DNA of 48,259 bases from Clostridiales bacterium. GTDB lineage: Bacteria > Bacillota > Clostridia > Oscillospirales > Oscillospiraceae. A program made the translations under genes and the position numbers. Below the pieces are notes generated by a model. The model was given only the letters and a program-made list of their open reading frames with translations, searched no databases and was not told the origin of the DNA. Positions 9,560-18,281 of the stretch are shown in pieces. Numbering within the stretch: the stretch's first letter is position 1; each line of letters opens with the position of its first letter. The stretch is taken from contig JAQXKZ010000005.1 of the NCBI GenBank assembly GCA_029010715.1, forward strand, positions 1 to 48,259. Direction: 5' to 3'.

Positions 9560-10120
9560 ATGGAATACAGAATCAGTTTCCCGGCCTCAAGGGAGGAGCT
9601 GTCCGTGCTCCGCGCGGGGGACAGGGTCATCGCTTCAGGGCTTATATATACCGCGCGCGATGCGGCGCACAAGCGCCTTACGGAACTCATACACGCCGGA
9701 AAAGAGCTGCCGGTGGATATCTGCGGCGCGGCGATATACTATGCAGGTCCGACGCCGGAGAAACCCGGACAGATCATCGGCTCCTGCGGACCCACCACGT
9801 CCGGGCGCATGGATGCGTATGCGCCGGAGCTTCTGGATCACGGGCTCGCAGTGATGATCGGCAAGGGCGACAGAAGCGCTGCCGTCATTGACGCTGTCGT
9901 CCGAAACGGCGCGGTGTATCTCGCCGCAATGGGCGGCGCGGGCGCTCTGATGGGCAGCTGCGTTACCGGAGCGGAGCTGGTGTGCTATGAGGATCTGGGC
10001 TGCGAGGCGATACGCGCGCTGAAGGTAAAGGACATGCCGCTGACTGTAGCGATAGACAGCCTCGGCGGAGACATATACAAAAACGGGCCGGAGGCCTATC
10101 TAAAAAGCTTGGAGGACTGA
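9560..10120 (+). CDS. fumB: Class I fumarate hydratase, beta subunit
   Basis: A 186-residue partner subunit with the C-terminal fumarase fold: LRAGDRVIASGLIYTARDAAHKR at the start (residues 14 onward), then AIYYAGPTPEKPGQIIGSCGPTTSGRMD, which carries the substrate-binding residues, and GKGDRS. The ATG at 9560 has GAGGTGC just upstream, whereas a GTG at 9554 would sit inside that site. A GGAGG within its last codons serves the next gene, two bases downstream. Together with the alpha subunit it reconstitutes a FumA-like enzyme. In some relatives the two subunits are fused; here they are separate, as is usual in Clostridia. Confidence 0.92.
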   Translation: MEYRISFPASREELSVLRAGDRVIASGLIYTARDAAHKRLTELIHAGKELPVDICGAAIYYAGPTPEKPGQIIGSCGPTTSGRMDAYAPELLDHGLAVMIGKGDRSAAVIDAVVRNGAVYLAAMGGAGALMGSCVTGAELVCYEDLGCEAIRALKVKDMPLTVAIDSLGGDIYKNGPEAYLKSLED

Positions 10121-10122
10121 GC

Positions 10123-11295
10123 ATGGACGTCATGGAAAAATCCCTTGCTCTGCATTATTCGCGCAGAGGCAAGATAGAGGTCGTTCCCAGGGTGGAGACT
10201 GACAGCAGCGAAGCGCTCAGCCTCGCATATACTCCGGGCGTCGCAAAGCCCTGTCTTGAAATACAGAAGGATATAAGCAAAAGCTACGAGCTTACAAGGC
10301 GCTGGAACACCGTCGCTGTTGTGACCGACGGCACGGCGGTTCTCGGTCTCGGCGACATCGGACCGGAGGCCGGTATGCCGGTCATGGAGGGCAAGTGTGT
10401 CCTGTTCAAGGCTTTCGGCGGCGTGGACGCTATACCCCTGTGCGTCCGCTCGAAGGATGTCGGCGATATCGTCAATACCGTGGCCCTGCTTGCCGGTTCC
10501 TTCGGCGGCGTCAACCTCGAGGATATCTCGGCGCCGCGCTGCTTTGAGATCGAGGAAAAGCTCAAACAGCGCTGTGATATACCAATCTTCCACGACGACC
10601 AGCACGGTACGGCCGTTATCATGCTCGCCGCGCTGACGAACGCGCTGAAGCTCGTCGGCAAGAGGATGGAGGAGATCAAGGTCGTCACCTCCGGCGCGGG
10701 CGCCGCGGGCACGGCCATCGTAAGGCTGCTTGTTTCCCGCGGGGTGAAGAACGTGGTCATGACCGACAGGCAGGGCGCCATATATAAGGGCCGCCCGGGC
10801 ATGAACGCCGCCAAGCAGGATATTGCCTCCGTGACAAATCCGGCCGGGGAGCAGGGGGCTCTTGCCGACGTCATCCGAGGCGCGGATGTGTTTGTCGGAG
10901 TATCGGCTCCCGGTGTGCTGACGGCGGATATGATACGTACAATGAACCGCGACGCGGTCATTTTCGCCTGTGCCAACCCGACGCCGGAGATAATGCCGGA
11001 TGAGGCCAGGGCAGCCGGTGCCGCCGTTGTATGTACCGGACGCAGCGATTTCCCGAATCAGGTCAACAATGTTCTGGCCTTCCCGGGCATCTTCCGCGGT
11101 GCGCTTGACGCGAGGGCTTCGGATATCAACAGCGAGATGAAGCTCGCTGCGGCGGAAGCGCTGGCGTCCCTCGTAGCAGACAGCGAGCTCGACGCGGAGT
11201 ACATTCTCCCGTTTGCCTTTGACAAGCGGGTGAGGGATACAGTGGCAAAAGCGGTCTTTGACGCGGCGCATCGCAGCGGAGTAGCCAGAATATAA
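10123..11295 (+). CDS. NAD(P)-dependent malic enzyme
   Basis: Oxidative decarboxylation of L-malate to pyruvate and CO2. It has 390 residues, the short bacterial form without a phosphotransacetylase domain. Visible motifs are YTPGVAKPCLEI, VVTDGTAVLGLGDIGPEAG, the metal site FHDDQHGTAV, the Rossmann GAGAAGTAIVRLL and NPTPEIMPDEA. The ATG at 10123 has GGAGGA at ideal spacing and sits two bases after the fumarase beta subunit. Gene order implies a fumarate to malate to pyruvate branch feeding NAD(P)H and pyruvate. A terminator about 70 bases downstream closes the operon. Cofactor preference (NAD or NADP) cannot be told by eye. Confidence 0.94.
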   Translation: MDVMEKSLALHYSRRGKIEVVPRVETDSSEALSLAYTPGVAKPCLEIQKDISKSYELTRRWNTVAVVTDGTAVLGLGDIGPEAGMPVMEGKCVLFKAFGGVDAIPLCVRSKDVGDIVNTVALLAGSFGGVNLEDISAPRCFEIEEKLKQRCDIPIFHDDQHGTAVIMLAALTNALKLVGKRMEEIKVVTSGAGAAGTAIVRLLVSRGVKNVVMTDRQGAIYKGRPGMNAAKQDIASVTNPAGEQGALADVIRGADVFVGVSAPGVLTADMIRTMNRDAVIFACANPTPEIMPDEARAAGAAVVCTGRSDFPNQVNNVLAFPGIFRGALDARASDINSEMKLAAAEALASLVADSELDAEYILPFAFDKRVRDTVAKAVFDAAHRSGVARI

Positions 11296-11365
11296 CGGCA
11301 GGCGACCTCAGGCAATAAGTTTACATAACTTTAAAACGCGCATATACGGCGCGGAAATAATAAAG

Positions 11366-11402
11366 AGGGCAGAAGGGATAAAAACCTTCTGCCTTCTTTT
11401 TT
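11366..11402 (+). terminator. Terminator after malic enzyme
   Basis: A 9-bp stem (GGCAGAAGG at 11368-11376 with CCTTCTGCC at 11385-11393) with an A-rich loop is followed by TTCTTTTTT. Confidence 0.9.
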
Positions 11403-11462
11403 ATCCTGAACTCATAAAAGTCTTTGAGCGGTTTTTTATATTGTGTTTTCATTCTCCATAGT

Positions 11463-11686
11463 TATGTTGCTTAAAATATGTAGACAAAATTACGTATATA
11501 ATATTACGTAATTAATAATACGTTAATAAAATTACGTTTATTATATTACGTTTACAAAAATATGTTGATTAAATTATGACTATTAAATTACGTCGACAAA
11601 AATATGTAAATAAAAATACGTAAATAAGAATATGTAAATTAAATTACGTACTCTTATTTACGTATACATAATTATGGAAACTAAAG
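11463..11686 (+). repeat. Tandem array of 16 phased 14-bp AT-rich repeats (TAYGT core)
   Basis: Sixteen consecutive 14-bp units whose TAYG cores start at 11463, 11477, 11491 and so on every 14 bp to 11673, with no indel. By eye the consensus is TAYGT-NN-A-Y-W-A-W-A-W. The first two bases and the G are invariant, position 3 is always C or T, and position 9 is always a pyrimidine. Ten units have TACG and six have TATG. Flanking sequence is GC-rich, so the array stands out in composition. There are no spacers, so it is not CRISPR, and 14 is not a multiple of 3, so it is not a coding repeat. It lies between the malic enzyme terminator and the convergent DUF4317 gene. Function is unknown; a phased protein-binding array is one possibility. 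Confidence 0.9.
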
Positions 11687-11817
11687 TGGGGCGATATAGC
11701 CAGGATGACCGGACCGGGATCAGCTGCAGGATTACGACAGTCTCGGTCCGCACGGTATGCTGCGGACGCCGTTCAGCCCATACGCCCGGACCGAAGCATG
11801 GCGCGGCAGGGGTAAGC
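11687..11817. other. Intergenic spacer between phased array and DUF4317 gene
   Basis: GC-rich spacer. It contains GTCCGC/GCGGAC as a weak inverted repeat near 11745-11768 but no T-tract terminator that I can support for the minus-strand gene ending at 11818. No reading frame with a ribosome-binding site was seen. Confidence 0.5.
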
Positions 11818-12948
11818 TCAGTCGATGCTGACGCTTAAGCCGTTGAGCTCAACACCGTTGTCGGCGGGGATGAGTATGTATTTACGGCCGTCGATTATGC
11901 GCGTCTCGACCAGGTGCGCGTGCTGTGGGTCGACGGATATTTTGACCTCGGGTGTCGTGAGCGTGAAGTGCCGGCTGTCGATTATGTTTGCGGGGCTTAG
12001 CTCAGCGTCCTCACCGAATTGCTCACGGCATTTCTCCTCGAAGCTCTCGGCCTGCTCCGGGCTTGCGCCGCTGTTTTCAAGTATTTCGCTCATATCCCCG
12101 GCGGAAATGGTCAGCGGCTCCGGGTCACGGCTCTCCCTGTGTATGCTTATACGCTCCATGAGCTCGGTGTGTACGCCCTGCATCAGAGAGAAGCTGCAGT
12201 CTTTCTCCAGCGATTCCGTCACGGCGGAGGAGAAGGCCTCCTGCTGCGCTCCGGCGGGCATCGGCACCCGGGTATGGAATACCGCGTCTATAAAGTCCCG
12301 GTGTGCCTCATTGACGTTGCGCGAGTAAAACAGCGCGTTATATATGTTCGCGCTGCGCTCGTCGAAGCTGGGGTACATGAAGCCCAGCTCGGGCGGGGCG
12401 ACAAGCTGTCCGCCGGGAAAGTTCTGGAAGCGTCTGTCGTCAGGGGAGTAGGCAAACTGAGCCTTGCCGGTCTTTACCGGACAGAGGCAGCAGAGCATGT
12501 ACTTGAACACGTCCCGGTCGCCGTCGTCGGGACTGCCATCCTTGCCGAAATGCGGCACGTCGTAGACGTCGAAGGCGAGCAATATCACATAGCCGCTCTC
12601 GTCGGGCGTCACCGCGTCAATGATGCATTTATAGAACTCGTCGCGCAGGGCCGCGTCATTTAGCCCGGTCTTTCTGAGCGCCGACAGCAGGCGAACCTCG
12701 TCGCTGTCCATGACCTGTTTGGTTGCAAAGGAGAGCGTCAGAAGATTCCGGCTGAGAGTTCCGGACAGTGATTTTCGCAGCAGACTCAGATACTTCTCCG
12801 CCTCTTCCTGAGTCAGCATAGCCACCGACTCGTCTATGTAGGATACGACCTCTTTGGCTGAGTTTACATAACATCCATATATACGACTTATATTGTTCCT
12901 TTCGGGCTTCAGCCTGCGGCGTATCTCTCCGACTTCCTTCTTGTTCAT
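11818..12948 (-). CDS. DUF4317 family protein
   Basis: A 376-residue protein resembling the DUF4317 family common in gut Clostridia, which begins MNKKE(I/V)xEIRR and contains the ISRIYGCYVN segment (residues about 20-30). No signal peptide, membrane helix or catalytic motif is visible, so it is probably cytoplasmic. The ATG at 12948 has GGAGG at good spacing (complement of positions 12953-12957), which decides the start over an upstream in-frame candidate. It is monocistronic and convergent with the malic enzyme operon. Function is unknown, and I would not infer one from its neighbours. Confidence 0.8.
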   Translation of the reverse strand: MNKKEVGEIRRRLKPERNNISRIYGCYVNSAKEVVSYIDESVAMLTQEEAEKYLSLLRKSLSGTLSRNLLTLSFATKQVMDSDEVRLLSALRKTGLNDAALRDEFYKCIIDAVTPDESGYVILLAFDVYDVPHFGKDGSPDDGDRDVFKYMLCCLCPVKTGKAQFAYSPDDRRFQNFPGGQLVAPPELGFMYPSFDERSANIYNALFYSRNVNEAHRDFIDAVFHTRVPMPAGAQQEAFSSAVTESLEKDCSFSLMQGVHTELMERISIHRESRDPEPLTISAGDMSEILENSGASPEQAESFEEKCREQFGEDAELSPANIIDSRHFTLTTPEVKISVDPQHAHLVETRIIDGRKYILIPADNGVELNGLSVSID

Positions 12949-13170
12949 AGTGCCTCCGTTTTGTAATAGATACATACATTGAATTACCTGTTTGGTGCTC
13001 CGGTATTATCGCACATTTCAAACAGAGATTCAAGCTCCCGCCGCGATATGGGGCTTTTACCCGGCGGATCTTGCGGGATGAGGAAAAAATTTTTATAATT
13101 ACATGCAACCGGGCTGCGCAAAATCGGAACTACAGATATGAGAGCGCTCAACACTGAACAGGAGGGAAAC

Positions 13171-13728
13171 ATGGAAGACGGGAAGATAATTGATCTGTAT
13201 TGGCAGCGCAGCCAGTCGGCCATTGAAGAGACCGATAACAAATACGGCCGGCAGCTCCGCGGAATCTCCTTTAATATTTTGTCCGACAGCGGGGATGCGG
13301 AGGAGTGCCTGTACGATACATATATGGCCTTATGGAACAGCCTGCCGCCAAATCGCCCGAGACGCCTGCGCGCCTATGCCGCGGCGATAGTGCGCAACCT
13401 TAGCCTGAAGCGCGTGCGTGACCGCTGTTCGAAGAAGCGCTGCGGCGGCGAGCTGGAACTTGCGCTTGACGAGCTTGACGGATGCCTCGGTTCTTCGTAT
13501 TCCGTGGAGCGCGAATATGAGTTCAGGGAGCTTGCCGAAGAAATAAGCAAATTTCTGTATACGCTCTCGGCAGACGACAGGCGCATTTTCATGTGCCGTT
13601 ACTGGGCGTTTGCCCCGGTCGCCGAGATAGCAAAAAAGCTGGGCTTCCCACAGAGTAAGGTGAAAAGCTCGCTTTACCGCACAAGGGGAAAGCTTCAAAA
13701 ATATCTGACAAAGGAGGGTCTGATATGA
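13171..13728 (+). CDS. ECF-type RNA polymerase sigma factor
   Basis: A 185-residue sigma-70 family factor with regions 2 and 4 only. Region 2 includes DAEECLYDTYMALWNSLP and LRAYAAAIVRNLSLKR. Region 4 includes LSADDRRIFMCRYWAF and the helix-turn-helix VAEIAKKLGFPQSKVKSSLYRTRGKL. The ATG at 13171 has an excellent GGAGGGAAAC site; an in-frame ATG at 13138 does not. Its last codon overlaps the next gene as ATGA, a typical sigma/anti-sigma coupling. Such factors respond to envelope signals. The target regulon is unknown; autoregulation is likely, but I could not fix a promoter with confidence. Confidence 0.9.
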   Translation: MEDGKIIDLYWQRSQSAIEETDNKYGRQLRGISFNILSDSGDAEECLYDTYMALWNSLPPNRPRRLRAYAAAIVRNLSLKRVRDRCSKKRCGGELELALDELDGCLGSSYSVEREYEFRELAEEISKFLYTLSADDRRIFMCRYWAFAPVAEIAKKLGFPQSKVKSSLYRTRGKLQKYLTKEGLI

Positions 13729-14966
13729 ATTCCTACGATTTTCTGCAGTCGCTCGGACAGGTCGACGGCAGGCTTATAGACGAAACGATGGACTGCATGT
13801 TTAAAAACGAAGAAAAGCATGGCAAAAACGGCGGAGCGAAGGTGTTCAAAACGCTCCTTGTCGCCGCGCTCATAGCGTCGCTGTTCACGGTCAGCGCGTT
13901 TGCGACCGACTTTCTGGGCTTCAGGGAGGCGATAGTCAAGACCGGCAGCATAGGCGCAATACCGGATATCACCGTTACCGGCAGGGACGGGAGCAAAAGC
14001 GTAAGAGACATGTCCGAAAGCGCGGGCGTCAGTATGACAAAGCCAGAGACCGGACCCGAGGAATTGGACTGGGTGAAAAATGTCAACGCTGCGGCAGATG
14101 AATGGACACAATACAGAAACGCTCAGCAGCAGGCGTATATCAATGAGAAACTGCCGAATACAGGTAAATATCTCCTGACGAATGTGCAGCTTGAATTTGC
14201 AGATAACGGGGACAATACATATACCGTGATGCCGGTAAAGGAAGTAGATTGGAGCAGTGGTGAAATTATATACGAGGATGAATCAAGCTTCTTTATTATT
14301 GATGAGGAGGAGCTTAACAATATGGACGCTTTCTATATGACCTTCGGCGGGGAATATCAGGGCAAATATGACTGGAATTATGGCGTTTGGGACGAGACGA
14401 GCGAGGCCGTACTTGAGGAGATCGCCGCAAAATATGGCCTGAGGCTCAGAGACAACAGTACTGAGCTTTACTGGGACGAGCGCGCCGCGGCGAACGGAGC
14501 GGATCCGGCCCGCTGCTTCAGTCCGGCGGAGCTGGCGCGTATGCTGACCGAGCGCTGCTGCAATGGAGATTTCTTTACCGTCACGCCGTCGGCCTTCGAC
14601 AAGCTGTACTTTATCAATACCGGCTCCTTCGGTCTGAGCTGTGAGCTTCCGGTGAGCGGCGGCGCGGATATCAGCGTATATATCCGCAATACGGTCAGCG
14701 ATGAGCTTGCGACCGGCAACGAGATAAGCAGTATTGTCAATGACTATACGGAGTACGTTACGCGCACGCGCACCGCGCCGGACGGCACCGGGCTATACAT
14801 AGCCCAGGGAGAGAGCAGCGCATATATCTATGCCTACCTTGACGGCTCCTTCCTTGTGATGCATGTCGGTATAAACCCGTACGGCGTTAACCCGGAGCTG
14901 CGGCTGACGGAGGAGCATGTGAATCAGGTTGCCGACAGCTTCAATTACAAGAATCTGAGACAGTAA
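13725..14966 (+). CDS. Probable membrane anti-sigma factor with large extracytoplasmic domain
   Basis: A 413-residue protein. A short cytoplasmic N-terminus of about 40 residues precedes one transmembrane helix (VFKTLLVAALIASLFTVSAFA, about residues 41-60). The remainder, about 350 residues, would be outside the membrane. The four-base overlap with the ECF sigma gene and this topology are what one expects of a cognate anti-sigma factor or signal sensor. No ZAS-type His-Cys-Cys motif is visible in the N-terminus. The extracytoplasmic part matches nothing I recognise. It could instead be a sigma-dependent lipoprotein-like sensor. The role is inferred from operon position and topology. Confidence 0.65.
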   Translation: MNSYDFLQSLGQVDGRLIDETMDCMFKNEEKHGKNGGAKVFKTLLVAALIASLFTVSAFATDFLGFREAIVKTGSIGAIPDITVTGRDGSKSVRDMSESAGVSMTKPETGPEELDWVKNVNAAADEWTQYRNAQQQAYINEKLPNTGKYLLTNVQLEFADNGDNTYTVMPVKEVDWSSGEIIYEDESSFFIIDEEELNNMDAFYMTFGGEYQGKYDWNYGVWDETSEAVLEEIAAKYGLRLRDNSTELYWDERAAANGADPARCFSPAELARMLTERCCNGDFFTVTPSAFDKLYFINTGSFGLSCELPVSGGADISVYIRNTVSDELATGNEISSIVNDYTEYVTRTRTAPDGTGLYIAQGESSAYIYAYLDGSFLVMHVGINPYGVNPELRLTEEHVNQVADSFNYKNLRQ

Positions 14967-15071
14967 GAGAGCGGTACCGGGGCTGAGCCCGGCCTGCGTT
15001 ATATACGGATGCTTGTGGCCGCGTTCAGTAGCTCTGTGCGCGGACCGCTTAAGGCAAGGGTATACACATAT

Positions 15072-15107
15072 AAAAAACACCGGCGCTGCAATGCGCCGGT
15101 GTATATT
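15072..15107 (-). terminator. Terminator of the oxidoreductase-hypA operon
   Basis: A perfect 10-bp stem (ACACCGGCGC/GCGCCGGTGT, positions 15078-15103) carries a T-run on the minus strand (the AAAAAA just left of the stem on the plus strand). It lies immediately downstream of the hypA stop. Confidence 0.88.
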
Positions 15108-15458
15108 TTACTGCTCCTCGGGTACGTGTATTTCCTTTATCGTGAAATCCTTGCCGGTGAGCACTGTCTTGTCGAAACTTCCGCAGTTCGGGCAATAGCC
15201 CTCGGTTTCGATTACGTTGAAGATCTCGTCGCACTCGTCGCACTCGGCCATGCCGGGCACGGTCTCGAGTATGAGCTTCGCGTCCTCCAGCAGCGTGCCG
15301 GCTGCGACGGCCGGGTAGAGCTCCTCAACATACTGGGGTATCACCAGAGAGAGTTCGCCGACCTCGCAGACGATCTCGCTTATCCGCTGGACATTGTTCG
15401 CCTTCGCGTAGTCGAGCACGGTCTTGCACATGCTGCGGACGATGCCTATTTCATGCAT
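15108..15458 (-). CDS. hypA: HypA-type nickel metallochaperone
   Basis: A 116-residue HypA/HybF family protein that delivers nickel during [NiFe]-hydrogenase (or other Ni enzyme) maturation. The N-terminal MHEIG is the nickel-binding motif, with His2 and Glu3 conserved. The zinc site has two CxxC pairs, CDEC and CPNC, near residues 75-95. The ATG at 15458 follows the upstream oxidoreductase by 13 bases. The sequence gives no strong Shine-Dalgarno, but starting at MHEIG is required by the family. No hydrogenase or other hyp gene is in the window, so the client is not known. Linkage to an Fe-S flavoprotein suggests electron-transfer context but does not prove it. Confidence 0.92.
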   Translation of the reverse strand: MHEIGIVRSMCKTVLDYAKANNVQRISEIVCEVGELSLVIPQYVEELYPAVAAGTLLEDAKLILETVPGMAECDECDEIFNVIETEGYCPNCGSFDKTVLTGKDFTIKEIHVPEEQ

Positions 15459-15471
15459 GGCCGCGTACCTG

Positions 15472-18159
15472 TCACATGCCGAGCTTCTTCTTGGCCAGCC
15501 GGCCGAGAGCGGCGGGCGCATTGCCCGCGGCGACCATCAGAGTCTGGAAATAGGGCTTGTTGCGGTTGTCAAGCGTCTTTTCAAGATGTATCGCGTCGAA
15601 CTTGCACTTGGTCGTGCAGATACCGCAGCCGACACACAGATCCTCGTCGATAACGGCGCAGCCGCAGCCGAGGCAGCGCCCGGCTTCCTTCTTTATCTGT
15701 TCCTCGGTGAGGTCGCAGCGCAGATCCTTGAAGGTCTTACGTGCCTCCGCAGGACTGCCGCAGGCGGCCTTCTGGCGCGGGGCTGTGTCGAAGCTGCCGA
15801 CGGAGACGGCGACGGTCCTGGCGTCGAGCGGCTTGTAGTCGCGGTGATCGCGGCCAAGATTCTGGGTCTGGCCGGGGTGAACATAGCGGTGTATGGAGAT
15901 CGAGGCTTCCTTGCCTGCCGCGATTGCGTCGATGGCAAATTTCGGGCCGGTAACGACGTCGCCGCCGGCAAATACGTCGCTCTCGCCGGTCTGACAGCTC
16001 ATCGCGTCGGCGATAACAGTGCCCTTGCTGTTAAGCTGTATTCCGGTGCCGTCGGCTATGCCGCCGAGCTCGACCTTCTGGCCTATGGCGGAAATGACCG
16101 CGTCAAGCTCCAGAGTTTCAAACTTGCCGGTACCAGTGGGCTTGCGGCGGCCCTTTGCGTCTGCCGCGCCGAGCTCCATGAGCTCGACCTTCAGGCCGCT
16201 GACCCTGTCCTTGCCGAGCACCTCGGCGGGAGCGGCGAGGAACATGAACTTCACGCCTTCTTCCTCGGCCTCGGCGACCTCGTCGTCCGCTGCGGGCATC
16301 TCGTCTCTGCCGCGGCGGTAGACAATGGTCACTTCCTCAGCTCCGAGACGGACCGCTGTACGCGCAACGTCTATCGCGACGTTGCCGCCGCCGATGACCG
16401 CGACGCGCTTGCCGGGCTCGACAGCCTTGCCGAGGTTGACGTCACGCAGGAAGTCTATGCCGGTGTATACGCCCTGAAGCTCCTCGCCGGGTATGCCGAG
16501 CGAAGTGCCCTTCGATGCGCCGACGCCGAGATAGAAGGCCTTGTAGCCCTCGGCGCGCAGCTGCGGCAGGGTAACGTCCTTGCCTACCTCAACGCCGGTC
16601 CTGAACTCAACGCCAAGCTCACGGAGAATATCTATCTCCGCGTTAACGACGGCCTTGTCAAGCCTGAAGCTTGGGATACCGAGCGTGAGCATACCGCCGG
16701 GCTTGTCCTCCTTTTCGAATACGGTGACGGGATAGCCCTTGACCGCGAGATAGTATGCGCAGCTCAGGCCGGCGGGGCCGGCGCCGATGACGGCTATTTT
16801 CTCGGTGTAGGGCCGGCCGGTTTGGTTGAGCATCTTCGGCACGAAGCGGGTTGAGGCGTCGAGGTCCTTGTCGGCGATGAACTTCTTGATATCGTCGATC
16901 GCGACGGAGGAGTCGACTATGCCGCGGGTGCAGGCCTGCTCACAGGCCTTGTTGCAGATGCGTCCGCAGACGGCGGGGAAGGGGTTCTCCTTCTTTATCA
17001 GCTCAAGCGCCTCGGTGTAGCGGCCCATGGAGGCGAGCTTTATGTAGCCCTGGACAGGGATATGCGCCGGGCAGACGGCCTTACAGGGAGATGTGCCGCT
17101 TTCCATGACGTCGCTGCGGTTTATGCGGTAGTCGACGTTGTAGCTCTTGCTGTCCCAGGGAACGGCGCGGTCGGAGTCGTAGGCGTCGGATACGTGCGGA
17201 TCTGTGGTGCAGTGCTTCTGACCGAGCTTTATGGCGTTTGTCTGGCAGTTCTCGACGCACTGACCGCAGGCCACGCAGTTTTCCTTGTTGACCCTTGCGG
17301 TGAAGTTGGAGCGGATGGCGTTCTTTGCGCGGAACAGCTCTGCAATGCGCAGCGCGAAACAGGAACAGCCGCAGCAGTTGCATATCGCGGTGGCGTCCTC
17401 GAAGCCGGGGGTCTGGTTTATCTCGTGTACAAGGCCGTTGTCCTCGGCGCGTTTGAGAACCTCGTAGGCCTCTTCCCTGCTGATGAGTCTGTGCGCGCCG
17501 GTCTTGCTGTAGGTGATGGCGTTGTCGTTGAGGTACATGCACATATCCTCTTCAAGATGGCCGCAGCCTTCGCCCATCAGTCGGCGGGCGCGGCGGCAGG
17601 AGCAGGGACCGACGGAGATAGCGGTGGCCTTATCGATAAGCGTGGATATCTCGTCGTAGGAAGCGGTGCGGGAGTTGTTCTCAATCGCGCTCATGACGGG
17701 CATGACCCGCATGAAGCACATGCCGATCTTGCCGGAACTGAACGCGGGGGCGACCATCGCCAGACGGCGGCGGGTGTACTCCTCAAAGCAGTAGCCGAGG
17801 TCGGGATAGCGGTCGCACTGCTCACGGTTGGAGAGAATGCCCTCCATGATGCCGGGGACCCAGATCGGGTAGTAGTAGCAGTCCTCGCCGTTGACCTTGC
17901 GCGAGCGTACGATGCCTGCCATGACGAGCTTGTCAAGCTGCTCCTGAGTAAAGCTCTCACTCTCTTTGCAGCGTTTTGCGACCTCTGCAAGGGTGCGGTC
18001 GGTCTCCAGACGCAGATGCATCATGACTCTGCACATATCGTCGGTAACAATGGGATCGAGGATTCTGTATTCCGGGTCGTTGTAGGTAATGCCCGTATAG
18101 GTCATCGACTCAAGGCTGATCTTGGTAGACAGCTTGAGTATGTTCGGTCTCTTTGCCAT
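15472..18159 (-). CDS. Large Fe-S/FAD pyridine-nucleotide oxidoreductase (GltD/NfnB-like, ferredoxin fusion)
   Basis: An 895-residue multidomain redox enzyme. Residues 1-250 are an N-terminal region with a winged-helix-like segment and a Cys-rich motif (PCSCRRARR, CNCCGCSC). At about 295-310 is a [4Fe-4S] ferredoxin site, CVACGQCVENCQTNAI. At 359-411 is a GltD-type cysteine region (CKAVCPAHIPVQGY, VCGRICNKACEQAC). At about 465-500 is the FAD site AVIGAGPAGLSCAYY, then a second dinucleotide fold, VAVIGGGNVAIDVARTA. The C-terminus has CLGCGCAV and a final ferredoxin motif, CVGCGICTTKCKFDAIHLEK. It probably transfers electrons between NAD(P)H and ferredoxin-like carriers. The exact partner is unknown. 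AGGTG precedes the ATG, and hypA is co-transcribed. Confidence 0.88.
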   Translation of the reverse strand: MAKRPNILKLSTKISLESMTYTGITYNDPEYRILDPIVTDDMCRVMMHLRLETDRTLAEVAKRCKESESFTQEQLDKLVMAGIVRSRKVNGEDCYYYPIWVPGIMEGILSNREQCDRYPDLGYCFEEYTRRRLAMVAPAFSSGKIGMCFMRVMPVMSAIENNSRTASYDEISTLIDKATAISVGPCSCRRARRLMGEGCGHLEEDMCMYLNDNAITYSKTGAHRLISREEAYEVLKRAEDNGLVHEINQTPGFEDATAICNCCGCSCFALRIAELFRAKNAIRSNFTARVNKENCVACGQCVENCQTNAIKLGQKHCTTDPHVSDAYDSDRAVPWDSKSYNVDYRINRSDVMESGTSPCKAVCPAHIPVQGYIKLASMGRYTEALELIKKENPFPAVCGRICNKACEQACTRGIVDSSVAIDDIKKFIADKDLDASTRFVPKMLNQTGRPYTEKIAVIGAGPAGLSCAYYLAVKGYPVTVFEKEDKPGGMLTLGIPSFRLDKAVVNAEIDILRELGVEFRTGVEVGKDVTLPQLRAEGYKAFYLGVGASKGTSLGIPGEELQGVYTGIDFLRDVNLGKAVEPGKRVAVIGGGNVAIDVARTAVRLGAEEVTIVYRRGRDEMPAADDEVAEAEEEGVKFMFLAAPAEVLGKDRVSGLKVELMELGAADAKGRRKPTGTGKFETLELDAVISAIGQKVELGGIADGTGIQLNSKGTVIADAMSCQTGESDVFAGGDVVTGPKFAIDAIAAGKEASISIHRYVHPGQTQNLGRDHRDYKPLDARTVAVSVGSFDTAPRQKAACGSPAEARKTFKDLRCDLTEEQIKKEAGRCLGCGCAVIDEDLCVGCGICTTKCKFDAIHLEKTLDNRNKPYFQTLMVAAGNAPAALGRLAKKKLGM

Positions 18160-18242
18160 CTTTTCACCTCATGTTATAGTTATTTTCTGCAGCGTCCGGA
18201 CACCTCTTTTACCGGAGCTGATGCGTACACAAATACAGCATA

Positions 18243-18271
18243 ATTATATACTTTTGTCGGAAAATTGGCAA
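18243..18271 (-). promoter_or_regulatory. Sigma-A-type promoter for the oxidoreductase-hypA operon
   Basis: Read on the minus strand: -35 TTGCCA (18266-18271), a 17-bp spacer and -10 TATAAT (18243-18248), about 85 bases upstream of the start codon. The inverted repeat TTTTGTC (18252-18258) and GACAAAA (18275-18281) brackets the -35 box and could be an operator. Confidence 0.8.
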
Positions 18272-18281
18272 TATGACAAAA

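Noticed and set aside
11463-11686. CRISPR array
   Set aside because: Units are 14 bp with no spacers, conservation is limited to a few positions, and no cas gene is in the window.
11463-11686. Coding repeat or low-complexity protein
   Set aside because: The 14-bp period shifts frame every unit, and no long frame with a start site spans the array.
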